From NCBI RefSeq assembly GCF_023238625.1, contig NZ_CP096670.1, positions 4,236,001-4,300,000 of the forward strand: a stretch of DNA of 64,000 nt, in the 5' to 3' direction. The notes under the pieces are model-generated. The model did not search any database, had not been told where the DNA came from, and saw nothing but the letters and a program-made list of their open reading frames with translations. Of the stretch, positions 50,229 to 58,554 are shown in pieces. This DNA is from Agarivorans sp. TSD2052 (GTDB taxonomy: Bacteria; Pseudomonadota; Gammaproteobacteria; Enterobacterales; Celerinatantimonadaceae). Made by a program: the position numbers and the translations under genes. The first letter of the stretch is position 1; every line of letters starts with the position of its first letter.

Positions 50229-51910
50229 TAGCTGTATTGATTTCGACCTTTTGCTTTAGCTCTATACATTGCAACATCCGCATTGCGTATCAATACCTCA
50301 GGATCCTGCCCATCTACTGGGTATAAGCTAATACCGATGCTCGCATGAACCGGCTGAGGTTGAGGCCCTAAGTTAATTTCTTGCGCTAAACGACGTAACA
50401 CTTTGCTGGCTATTTCAGAGGCATCCTGGCCTTCTTTAATGCCCTCTAAGGCCAACATAAATTCATCGCCGGCAAAACGGGCAACACAGTCTTCAGCCCT
50501 TACCGTGTCGTGTAATACTTTGGCCACTTGTTTCAACAGTCTGTCCCCGACATCATGACCAAAACTATCATTAATTTGCTTGAAATTATCTAAGTCGATA
50601 AATACCACTGCAAGCGTGGTATTGTGCCGCTGAGCTCGATGTATCATAGATTTTAGCTGCTCGATAAATAAGCCGCGATTAGGCAAATCAGTCAAACTAT
50701 CGTGGCTTGCCATATAGCGAAGGTGTATCGCGTTATTCTTTAATTCATCTATTTGAGTGTTTATTTGTTGTGACATTGAGATAAAGGTATTAGCTAACAG
50801 GCCGATCTCATCGCTACGCTGACTAGGTAAAAGCTTAGTCACAGGTATTTCTCCAGCCCTGTATGCTTGCACTACCGAGACCATATTGCGAATCGGTCGT
50901 GATAATACCCTAGCAAATAACAATGAGGTAAGTAGGCCTAGTAAACTCAAGGCTAAACTCACCTTAATCATCGAACCCGCTAAGGAATCAATAATCGCGC
51001 CCAAGGTAGGCAAGGGACTGGCTAAACCCATTACCGCTAACCGTTGACTCGCGGGCGGCCCATAGAATAGAGGCGTAAACGACACCGCTCGCTGATAGCG
51101 AATATCAGTTGAAGAATCTAATACGTAAGTTAGGGCTTGGTAATTATCGAACATACTTTCCATTCTCGGAAAGTCATGTTGAATCAAATAGCGATGGCCA
51201 AAGTGAAAACCAAATTGTTTATCAGGGTTAGGATTAACCAAATAATCTCCCTGTTGATTTGCTAAGTATATTTCTACACCCTCGGGCAAATCGGCTTGCA
51301 ACTGGCTAAATAAATTTTCTAAACCAACATTGATGACAATTAAGCCGATAGTTTGGCCGTCAATATGCACAGGCGCGGCAACTTTCAGGGTGGGTTGGTG
51401 TAGGCCAAGCTCTACCCCCCGCTCGGTATGAATATCAATAGCAGAAAGATAGACATCTCCTGCAGGTAAACGCAGTGTTCGAAATACGTAAGGGTAGTGA
51501 GATTTTTCTTCTAATAAACTGTCTTCAATGGCCACTAAACCATCACGAAGCCGGTCAACTCTAACCAGTTCTTTTCCAAAGTCTGCCGCACTAATAAAGC
51601 GAATTTGAAAATACGAAGGGTTAAGTCGCAGCTTTTGTTTAAAAATGTCGCTTAGCTGTTGACGGGTATCTTTAGAATATCGAGTTGTTTGCGGGATAGC
51701 ACTCAAGAACAAGGTATCCTTTACTATTTCATCGATGGTTCGAATAAATCCACGGGTTAATATTTGAGTTGTTGTTGCTAATTCGCGTTCGGCGCTTTCT
51801 GCTAATAAACCGCGACTTTCATGATAACTGACGGTGGCAGTAACAATGGAAGCCAAAATACCAAACATAGCAAACCAAAGGCCAAAGCGCAGAGAGATAA
51901 ACCTGCTCAT
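50204..51910 (-). CDS. Diguanylate cyclase with periplasmic sensor domain
   Basis: A 568-residue membrane protein: a helix near residues 10-30, a periplasmic sensor region with dCache-like pattern (about 35-300), a second helix near 315-335, a HAMP segment (RVLSRPIRNMVSVVQAYRAG), then a GGDEF domain (HDSLTDLPNRGLFIEQL to the AGDEF site in ARFAGDEFMLAL). The first residue of GGDEF is Ala, a common active variant. It should make c-di-GMP when its sensor is engaged. Its ATG overlaps the stop of the binding-protein gene upstream (CCATGA), so the two are coupled. There is no EAL domain. Confidence 0.9.
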   Translation of the reverse strand: MSRFISLRFGLWFAMFGILASIVTATVSYHESRGLLAESAERELATTTQILTRGFIRTIDEIVKDTLFLSAIPQTTRYSKDTRQQLSDIFKQKLRLNPSYFQIRFISAADFGKELVRVDRLRDGLVAIEDSLLEEKSHYPYVFRTLRLPAGDVYLSAIDIHTERGVELGLHQPTLKVAAPVHIDGQTIGLIVINVGLENLFSQLQADLPEGVEIYLANQQGDYLVNPNPDKQFGFHFGHRYLIQHDFPRMESMFDNYQALTYVLDSSTDIRYQRAVSFTPLFYGPPASQRLAVMGLASPLPTLGAIIDSLAGSMIKVSLALSLLGLLTSLLFARVLSRPIRNMVSVVQAYRAGEIPVTKLLPSQRSDEIGLLANTFISMSQQINTQIDELKNNAIHLRYMASHDSLTDLPNRGLFIEQLKSMIHRAQRHNTTLAVVFIDLDNFKQINDSFGHDVGDRLLKQVAKVLHDTVRAEDCVARFAGDEFMLALEGIKEGQDASEIASKVLRRLAQEINLGPQPQPVHASIGISLYPVDGQDPEVLIRNADVAMYRAKAKGRNQYSYYAFEKSL

Positions 51911-52944
51911 GGTAGTTCCATCATTTGCAGAGTGTTTCCACTGATGATGTTTTGCCAAAAATGACTACGTTGCGGCTGGTCTTCTACCTGTTCCAACCAA
52001 ATAATTTTATCCTCAGCCACACTGCGTTGATCTTGAACGATAGTATTTGCTAGGCCTTGTCGTTCGGTCAGCAATTGGCTCACTGATTTTTCAAGCGTGA
52101 AATTGATCCATTGGTGAGCCAACTCTCGATTTTGTAAACCACTCGATAACACCCAACAATCAAGCCAAGCTAGCGCCCCCTCTTCAGGGATCACATAACC
52201 TATATTAGCACCCGCGTCCTCTAGTTTTTTCAATTGCTGTGCACCATAGTTGGCAAATACTAAGGCCACCGATTCCTGATTAAAATAATCCAAGGCCTCT
52301 TCAGGAGAGCGATAAAAAGTGAGCACATTGCGACGTAAGGCAAGCAAATGTTGCGTGCTTTGCTGAAACTGAGCGGCGGTAAGTTGAAAAGGATGATCGA
52401 ACCCCAAAGCCATAGCCGCCAAGGAATAATTATGGGCGCTGCCATTGTAAGCCAAAATTTTTGCTTGGTACTTAGGGTCCCAAAGAACCTTCCATGATTG
52501 CGGGGGTTCGGAGAAAAAATCTTTGTTATAAATCAGGCCCATTTCTGAATAAGTGTAAGGAACGGCGTATACCGCATTACCTCTAGTCGCTCCAGGAATA
52601 GCTTTTATGGTTCTAAATCGGGGCAGTTGGTTAGCTAAATTAGGGATATTTTCAAGGTCTAAAGACAGGGCCAAGCCTGCATCAATATAGCGTTGCAACT
52701 CAGCAGTATTTACCGCAAATACATCGTAATTCGCACCGTTTTCATGGGCCATACGCAGCCACATGTCATCATCGCTGGTTATGTAACTCACCTTAACACT
52801 TACTTGATAACGCTGTTCGAATTCGGCCACTACATCAGCGTCGGCGTAACCAGGCCAAGCCAATACCCGCAAATCAACGGTTTCAGCCCAAACGTGCCAA
52901 CTAGTGATATAGCCAAGTAGCAACACAGATAAAAATCGTAACAT
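51907..52944 (-). CDS. Periplasmic polyamine-type binding protein, NspS-like
   Basis: A 345-residue exported protein with a signal peptide (residues 1-20). The fold is that of PotD/PotF spermidine-type binding proteins (LRVLAWPGYADADVVAEFEQ, YDVFAVNTAELQRYIDAG, VYAVPYTYSEMGLIYNKD). In Vibrio cholerae such a protein, NspS, binds norspermidine and controls the membrane GGDEF-EAL protein MbaA. Here it is the first gene, coupled to a GGDEF membrane protein, and no polyamine transporter is nearby, so a sensor role is inferred. Confidence 0.83.
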   Translation of the reverse strand: MLRFLSVLLLGYITSWHVWAETVDLRVLAWPGYADADVVAEFEQRYQVSVKVSYITSDDDMWLRMAHENGANYDVFAVNTAELQRYIDAGLALSLDLENIPNLANQLPRFRTIKAIPGATRGNAVYAVPYTYSEMGLIYNKDFFSEPPQSWKVLWDPKYQAKILAYNGSAHNYSLAAMALGFDHPFQLTAAQFQQSTQHLLALRRNVLTFYRSPEEALDYFNQESVALVFANYGAQQLKKLEDAGANIGYVIPEEGALAWLDCWVLSSGLQNRELAHQWINFTLEKSVSQLLTERQGLANTIVQDQRSVAEDKIIWLEQVEDQPQRSHFWQNIISGNTLQMMELP

Positions 52945-53044
52945 TCCTTGTTTCCTGAAGTTCTAAGTCCTTGTAAATCTATCATCCACACTCTTATATA
53001 CCGCTATTCAGTATACGTTTATCAAAGCAATTGTGAATTAAAAG

Positions 53045-53060
53045 TTAAACGTACGTTTAA
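53045..53060. promoter_or_regulatory. Perfect 16-bp palindrome upstream of the NspS-like gene
   Basis: TTAAACGTACGTTTAA is its own reverse complement. It lies about 100 bases upstream of the binding-protein start, so it could be the operator of that operon; the flanks extend the symmetry with one insertion. Confidence 0.45.
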
Positions 53061-53086
53061 ACTTAACTTCCACAAAAAGGTGGCTA

Positions 53087-53269
53087 TTAGTAATGACCAA
53101 CGCCTCGCATTACCCCACCCAATATACCAAATACTAGACTGCCAATGATGGATAAAATAATAAAGGCAGGGATCGACGCAATAGCAGCTTTCACCATAAA
53201 CACTACCATAGACCAAAATGGCAATTTGATATCCACAATAGTAACCGCTTGATTATTATGATCTTCCAT
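53087..53269 (-). CDS. Small hypothetical membrane protein
   Basis: A 60-residue protein. After a short acidic N-terminus (MEDHNNQAV) almost the rest is hydrophobic (residues about 18-52: WSMVVFMVKAAIASIPAFII and ILSIIGSLVFGILGGVM), suggesting one long or two short helices. The ATG at 53269 has AAGGA 6 bases upstream; an ATG at 53275 is also in frame. It is AT-balanced like its neighbours. No function is recognised. Confidence 0.65.
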   Translation of the reverse strand: MEDHNNQAVTIVDIKLPFWSMVVFMVKAAIASIPAFIILSIIGSLVFGILGGVMRGVGHY

Positions 53270-53330
53270 TATCATTCCTTAGTACATAACCGACTTATTT
53301 AGTTTAGTTCAAATAATCAATCGTAAGTAC

Positions 53331-54137
53331 TCAATCTCCTTTAGATTGCAAAGCTTGGCCAAGTAATTCGAAGTAAGCAAGTGCAGCCTCACCAATAAGA
53401 CGTAAATGCTCAGGTTCAGGGTAAGCGCCCGCTTTAGCCAATTCTGTTTGTTTGGTGCCACTAACCAAGTAACTATTTTTAATGTCTGTTCGGCTTTGAA
53501 TCCACGCCTCAAAGGCGCGCGCCATCATTTCTGTGGGCAAACTAAAATAACGACGACGCAATTGTTTATCCAGCGTCACTGAACGACTCACGAAAGCATT
53601 GAGGTTTTGTCCATCGGGGCTAAGTAATACCGCCGCAAATAAACGATCTAGTCGAAGATTAAGCAGATGTTGATGTTGTGCGTCGTTGGCTAACCACCGA
53701 GTTGAAGCAAACTCATTGCGTTGCGCGGCATCGGTAAATAACTTGTTTGCCATATAATGGTCAAAGGCGTGCCACCACTCATGGGCTAAGGCGCCAGCCC
53801 CTGCATGTTTAGCTAAGGCAAGGGTACGACTCGCCGGAGCATAGTGGGCTTGAACATTTTGCTGGCCACCGGTGCCAAAGGCTAAACGTAAGCTGCCTCG
53901 CAGCCCCAAAGCATACGGAGGCAAATTCAATAGAAAAGCCAAATCAGCTAAGGCATCAAAAATAAGGCTCGCCGCGCGTGGTTTCTCTGCTGTAGTCACC
54001 CAAGCCCCTACGGCTAAACCTTCAAAACCAAAGGTGTGTTTTATATCGGCAAAATCCACCGCATCACCATGACGATAATCAGGGCCGCGCCGATAGTAGT
54101 CGCGATATAGGCCTATAGACTCATGATTGTCTGGCAT
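53331..54137 (-). CDS. CLCA_X-type putative zinc metallopeptidase
   Basis: A 268-residue protein with the zinc metallopeptidase motif HEWWHAFDHY (His119, Glu120, His123). The N-terminus IGLYRDYYRRGPDYRHGDAVDF and FGFEGLAVGAWV are usual for the family annotated as CLCA_X. A later FSLPTEMMARAFEAWIQSR could carry the third ligand glutamate. There is no signal peptide, so it is cytoplasmic or released another way. Target unknown. It is next to the DUF805 gene on the same strand. Confidence 0.75.
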   Translation of the reverse strand: MPDNHESIGLYRDYYRRGPDYRHGDAVDFADIKHTFGFEGLAVGAWVTTAEKPRAASLIFDALADLAFLLNLPPYALGLRGSLRLAFGTGGQQNVQAHYAPASRTLALAKHAGAGALAHEWWHAFDHYMANKLFTDAAQRNEFASTRWLANDAQHQHLLNLRLDRLFAAVLLSPDGQNLNAFVSRSVTLDKQLRRRYFSLPTEMMARAFEAWIQSRTDIKNSYLVSGTKQTELAKAGAYPEPEHLRLIGEAALAYFELLGQALQSKGD

Positions 54138-54153
54138 TTTATAGCAAGGTTAA

Positions 54154-54522
54154 CTACGTGTTTACTTTGGGATTAGGCCCAAACTGATTAGCCTCAGATT
54201 GGCTGTCTGAACAAAAGAAAAACAACAAGGTCAGTACACCAATGATTGGCAATAGTAAGATAAACAGCCACCAGCCACTGCGGCCGGTGTCGTGCAGCCT
54301 TCTTATAGCAACTCCCATTGAGGGCAATAACACGGCCAGCGCATAAATCCCCCCCAACAAACCTAAGCCTAGTTGAGGATTAACCGTTCCGCTGACAGTG
54401 TCAATCCAGCTAAATACCACACCAAACACACTGTTAATTAATACAAACATCCAATACTCTTTGCGCCTAGCACGCCCGCTAAACACCATGTATTGTTTTA
54501 GTACACCAAAATACCAATTCAT
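54154..54522 (-). CDS. DUF805 membrane protein
   Basis: A 122-residue membrane protein with the DUF805 start (NWYFGVLKQYMVFSGRARRKEYW) and RRLHDTGRSGWW near residue 80, then two hydrophobic helices and a soluble C-terminus rich in N and P (QFGPNPK). The family occurs widely and has no known function. The start at 54522 has GGAG seven bases upstream; 54525 is also possible. It is 16 bases upstream of the CLCA_X gene, so they are likely co-transcribed. Confidence 0.88.
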   Translation of the reverse strand: MNWYFGVLKQYMVFSGRARRKEYWMFVLINSVFGVVFSWIDTVSGTVNPQLGLGLLGGIYALAVLLPSMGVAIRRLHDTGRSGWWLFILLLPIIGVLTLLFFFCSDSQSEANQFGPNPKVNT

Positions 54523-54633
54523 CATTTTGCTCCATATAAAATTTGCAATAGCATCATTGGGAGGTTTCACTAAGCCTAGGCTTGATATTATACGTGGATT
54601 ATTTATTACACGAAGAAAAATAGCAGTGAGGGA

Positions 54634-54740
54634 ATGAAACGAAGGGTAGAATGTAAATATTTAGAGAAACGTCAGTGAGTAAACAACAAAAACATAGAAA
54701 AACGTTAAAGCCTAGTCCATCAGGCTCTAAAGAAAAATAG
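54634..54740 (+). other. Two tiny overlapping basic ORFs
   Basis: ATG at 54634, with GAGGG upstream, encodes MKRRVECKYLEKRQ and stops at TGA 54676. A GTG at 54675 overlaps that stop and encodes MSKQQKHRKTLKPSPSGSKEK, stopping at 54740. Both are very basic. They may be a frameshifted short basic protein, coupled microproteins or chance. Confidence 0.3.
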
Positions 54741-54745
54741 CTTTT

Positions 54746-55468
54746 TTAGAAGCGGTAACCCAAGCCTAACCAACCAACGGTATCTGAGTCACTTATTCCT
54801 GCGTATGAACCACCATTTGGATTCATATGATTAACTTTCACGTAAGGTGTCCAACCACTTTGATGATGATAACTGAAGATAACTTCATGCTCATTGGCTC
54901 GACCTGAATAATCTAATTCTGTACCCGCGTAAATACCATCATCATCTAGATTATGATGAGTATAATCGTATGTTAGCTGCCAACCCGTATTGCCAAAAGT
55001 ATAAGCTGCCCCTAACATAATTTTTCCATTCGTGAAGTCGCTAGAATCCGCCACATTACCAGCTACATCGACTTGCTGCCCCTTGCCTTGCTCCCAACCT
55101 AGACCCGCGCTAAGCGAAAAGTCATCGTTCACATTCATTGTTAAGTGAGCTTCAACTAACAAGTAGTTATCATCTGAAAGATCCACTTCATAATCATCGT
55201 TTACTGGTGATGAAAATTGACCATACTCGGCCATAAATGTCATATATTTGTTAGCGTCAATTGCGACGTCGACCTCATAGGCCAAGGCAGCCCAACCTTC
55301 ACTATCGCCCATAATAGCTAAAGTAGCATTCTCATGAATTTCAAGGGCCACACCCATTTCGAATACATCATCAGTACTATATTCGATGTAAGCTGAATCC
55401 ATACCAGCGAAAACTGCAGTCGATAAAAAAGAAGCTGACACAGTTAGGGCCACTAAAGACTTTTTCAT
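54746..55468 (-). CDS. Outer-membrane beta-barrel protein
   Basis: A 240-residue protein with a signal peptide (MKKSLVALTVSASFLSTAVFA) and alternating strands, ending in GLGYRF with C-terminal Phe, the usual outer-membrane signal. Acidic residues in loops (NDDYEVDLSDDN, NLDDDGIYAGTELDYSG) are many. It may be a small porin, perhaps of the oligosaccharide-specific KdgM type, but I cannot confirm that. It stands alone with a 335-base upstream region. Confidence 0.7.
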   Translation of the reverse strand: MKKSLVALTVSASFLSTAVFAGMDSAYIEYSTDDVFEMGVALEIHENATLAIMGDSEGWAALAYEVDVAIDANKYMTFMAEYGQFSSPVNDDYEVDLSDDNYLLVEAHLTMNVNDDFSLSAGLGWEQGKGQQVDVAGNVADSSDFTNGKIMLGAAYTFGNTGWQLTYDYTHHNLDDDGIYAGTELDYSGRANEHEVIFSYHHQSGWTPYVKVNHMNPNGGSYAGISDSDTVGWLGLGYRF

Positions 55469-55803
55469 TATATTATTTACCTTATTATTTATTCGCGCTG
55501 CAAATAAGACTCACAGCGACATTGGAATTGTTGAAAAACCTTGAGGATGATGAACAAGTGGCAAACGGGAGCGGTGATGAATAAGCATTAGCTACTCTAT
55601 TCACTTCAACAATAACCCGCATTTGCTTGATTCATCATCAACCAAGAGATTCATTGTTCCATGTAGCTCAAATGTGAGTAAGTAAGGTAAATGAAAAGTA
55701 TTGTTTCACTAAATGAGATAGTTATCTTCAACAAAGCTAAGTTGATGAAACCACACTGAGCCTATGTAACTTCATAAACAATAGGGAATTAACTAGCGAC
55801 TAT
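55469..55803. other. Intergenic region upstream of the outer-membrane gene
   Basis: 335 bases, AT-rich, between the outer-membrane gene and modF, both on the minus strand. No ORF. It should hold the promoter of the outer-membrane gene. I see no clear repeats or operators. Confidence 0.5.
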
Positions 55804-57234
55804 TTAAAGTGCTTGGCTCAATAAAACATTACCGTCTATAAAATCAACATAATGCTGAATACTAGGTAAGCAATCATCCAGATGATGGGTAACATAAACC
55901 AAATGGCTCAAGTTATGTTTGGCCACTAACTCAAGTGCATTTAGTACGGTTCTACGATGTAGAAAATCTAAACCCTGGCAAGGTTCGTCTAATAGCAATA
56001 GTGTGGGGGCTTTAACTAAGGCTCTAGCAATAATCAATAGGCGCTGCTGCCCATAAGATAAGGACTTAAAATAATGTTTTTCTAGATGACCCATACCAAA
56101 TAACTGCAGCCATAAACGCGCTTTTTCTATCTCTAATTCACTCGGTTTTTGATAGACACCGATGGAGTCAAACAAGCCCGACAATACAACCTCTAAAGCA
56201 CTGCAATTAACCCGATATTGGAGATGTAAGCCAGCAGACACCATGCCGATGTGCTGCTTTATATCCCAAATACTCTCCCCTGTGCCACGTTGGTAACCCA
56301 ACACTTCAATTTGATTGCTGTAACACTGCGGATGGTCACCAAAAATAAGGTTTAGTAATGTGCTTTTTCCACAACCGTTCGGGCCTCTAATTTGCCAATG
56401 TTGCCCCGGCGCAATACGCCAATTTAAATCGCTAAAGATCGGCACACCAGCATAGGTGACTTTACCTTGCTGAATAGAAAACAGCACTTGGGGTAAATCT
56501 GGCTGATGATGGTGTCGAAGAGCGTCTATAATAACGCTTGATTGTCTGCTTGCTTGTTGTTCGAGGCTTTGTCTCTCTGGGTGAGTCAACCATTGCTCTG
56601 TAGTTAATTGTTGACTCAAACCCTGCTCATCTAATACTGCTACATGACTAATAACCGAAGGTAATTCCTCATCTCGCGACGTAATTATGACTAATTGACA
56701 ACGTTTAGCTAGTTGCTCTAGTAAGATCAGTAATTGCTGTTGATGGGTCAGATCTAAACCAGCGAATGGCTCGTCGAGAATTAATAACTGAGGCTCGTCT
56801 AACAGAGCTAAAGCAAGCATTAAACGACGCGTTTCACCGGTAGACAATAAGCGAAAACCTCGAGTCATCAAGCTTGTTAAATCACACTGCTGAACAACAT
56901 TCGCCATGTGCTGAGTGTTACGAGCCTTACGGGATAATAGCTCGGCGACACTGTGGCCAACATCAACCTGATCGGTAAAGTCACTATCATCTTCTGCTAA
57001 TTCTTGCGCTAATAAGGCTTGTTGCTGCTCTAACGAGACCAACCCGACTCGTTCAGGGCGACCACTATAGCGGCCTTGTTCGGCATCTAAATCACCGCTT
57101 AGCCACGCCCCAAGTAGCGACTTACCACTACCACTATGGCCAAAAATGGCCCAATGTTGGCCATGTGCCAACTCCCAGTGCTTAATGCTAAGTTGTCGCT
57201 CACCGGCGACTAAGCGTAAATCGTCAATAATCAT
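55804..57234 (-). CDS. modF: ModF-type tandem ABC ATPase
   Basis: A 476-residue protein with two ABC cassettes and no membrane part, like E. coli ModF (490). First Walker A is GHSGSGKS (residues 32-39) with LSTGETRRLMLALALL; second is GPNGCGKSTLLNLIFGDHPQ, followed by GTGESIWDIKQHIGMVSAGL, nearly as in E. coli ModF (GSGETIWDIKKHIGYVSSSL). Role in E. coli is unclear; it has been linked to molybdate and to DNA photorepair (PhrA). The ATG at 57234 is preferred to a GTG at 57273. No mod transport genes are near. Confidence 0.88.
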   Translation of the reverse strand: MIIDDLRLVAGERQLSIKHWELAHGQHWAIFGHSGSGKSLLGAWLSGDLDAEQGRYSGRPERVGLVSLEQQQALLAQELAEDDSDFTDQVDVGHSVAELLSRKARNTQHMANVVQQCDLTSLMTRGFRLLSTGETRRLMLALALLDEPQLLILDEPFAGLDLTHQQQLLILLEQLAKRCQLVIITSRDEELPSVISHVAVLDEQGLSQQLTTEQWLTHPERQSLEQQASRQSSVIIDALRHHHQPDLPQVLFSIQQGKVTYAGVPIFSDLNWRIAPGQHWQIRGPNGCGKSTLLNLIFGDHPQCYSNQIEVLGYQRGTGESIWDIKQHIGMVSAGLHLQYRVNCSALEVVLSGLFDSIGVYQKPSELEIEKARLWLQLFGMGHLEKHYFKSLSYGQQRLLIIARALVKAPTLLLLDEPCQGLDFLHRRTVLNALELVAKHNLSHLVYVTHHLDDCLPSIQHYVDFIDGNVLLSQAL

Positions 57235-57416
57235 TAAGTACCGCCATCCCAAAGTCTTACATATATTAGTCACTATCTTCGCCTAGACTAAAGCATTAAT
57301 ACACCGTAATTGGTAAACCCTTACGCTGAACTAGACTAAATCTAACGACGTTTGAATGATTAATCCTAATTCACAGGTCTGATAGGAAAGATAAATGCAA
57401 CAGGAAGTGCGACACC

Positions 57417-58544
57417 GTGACTGAACCCTTAAATAGTAAGCCATCATCTCCTTACGTATCACCAGGAATGCCCGCGCTGGATATGAATGGTAAAACCACT
57501 TCTTTCTTTGAATTTTGGCCCACTTGGGCGGTGTATATTCCGGTAGTGCTGCAATGGTTAGTGCTTAGTGTACGCCACCGCTCTCTTACCCTGCCTCTAT
57601 TAGCCAACCCCAAATTACCGCTGGCGGGTATGGTTGGAGTAGGGAAAAGTGAGTTGTTAATACAAGCCACCGGCAGTTGTGATAAGGCTGTACTACCGTG
57701 GCTAAAAGTTAATCGTAGTGGCGCGCCTTTAGCGCGCCAAGTGGAAGATTTACTACAAATAATGCAACAACGCGGGCTACAGTTTCCTTTAGTCGGTAAG
57801 CCTGACATTGGCTGCAGAGGCGCAGGAGTAAAACTACTTCACAATCGCCAGCAACTGCAAGATTGCTTAGACAGTTACCCTATGAATTCGGCTATGCTGC
57901 TGCAAAAACTGGCCAGCTATGAAGCAGAAGCCGGCGTATTTTTTGTACGCCACCCCGATCAGCCAGCCGGGGAAATTATCTCTCTTGCCTTAAAATACAC
58001 CCCTTATGTGGTGGGTGATGGGCAATCTAGCCTTAAACAACTAATTCAATCCGACCCGCGCGCCAGTGACTTACAGCACCTCTATTTAAGCCGTCACCAA
58101 GACAAGTTGGAGGAGATAATCGAGCAAGGCAAGCCCTACAAATTAGTATTTTCAGCCAGCCATTGTCGCGGGGCCATTTTCAGGGATGCCAATCAATTAA
58201 TTACCCCTGAACTGAACGCCGCCATCAATAAAATGATGGCTGACTTACCGGAATTTTATTATGGGCGAATGGACATTAAATTTGCCGATATCGAGCACCT
58301 TCAACAGGGTAAAGATTTAGAGATTGTGGAAATAAACAGCGCGAGTTCAGAGTCTTTACATATATGGGATAGGAAAACGCCCTTCAGCGAAGCGATGCGT
58401 TCTTTACTCTTTCAATATAAAACGCTGTTTGAGCTGGGCGCTGCTAACCGTAAACGAGGTTACCAACCACCCAAGCTTAAAGAGTTACTGGTCCGCTGGA
58501 AACACGAGCGCGAGCTAACCGCCTATTATCCCGAAACGGATTAA
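57417..58544 (+). CDS. ATP-grasp ligase-like protein, next to OlsF-like gene
   Basis: A 375-residue protein. After about 65 residues, including a hydrophobic stretch (WAVYIPVVLQWLVLSVRHRS), it has an ATP-grasp fold: FPLVGKPDIGCRGAGVKLL (residues about 123-141), MLLQKLASYEAEAGVFFVR, and metal-binding EIVEINSASSES near 304. It thus resembles D-Ala-D-Ala ligase-type enzymes, which join carboxylates to amines. The GTG start has AGGAA upstream. The gene is 10 bases before the OlsF-like gene. Its substrate is unknown; the pairing suggests that it makes or changes the head group of a lipid. Confidence 0.75.
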   Translation: MTEPLNSKPSSPYVSPGMPALDMNGKTTSFFEFWPTWAVYIPVVLQWLVLSVRHRSLTLPLLANPKLPLAGMVGVGKSELLIQATGSCDKAVLPWLKVNRSGAPLARQVEDLLQIMQQRGLQFPLVGKPDIGCRGAGVKLLHNRQQLQDCLDSYPMNSAMLLQKLASYEAEAGVFFVRHPDQPAGEIISLALKYTPYVVGDGQSSLKQLIQSDPRASDLQHLYLSRHQDKLEEIIEQGKPYKLVFSASHCRGAIFRDANQLITPELNAAINKMMADLPEFYYGRMDIKFADIEHLQQGKDLEIVEINSASSESLHIWDRKTPFSEAMRSLLFQYKTLFELGAANRKRGYQPPKLKELLVRWKHERELTAYYPETD

Positions 58545-58554
58545 GGAATCATCC

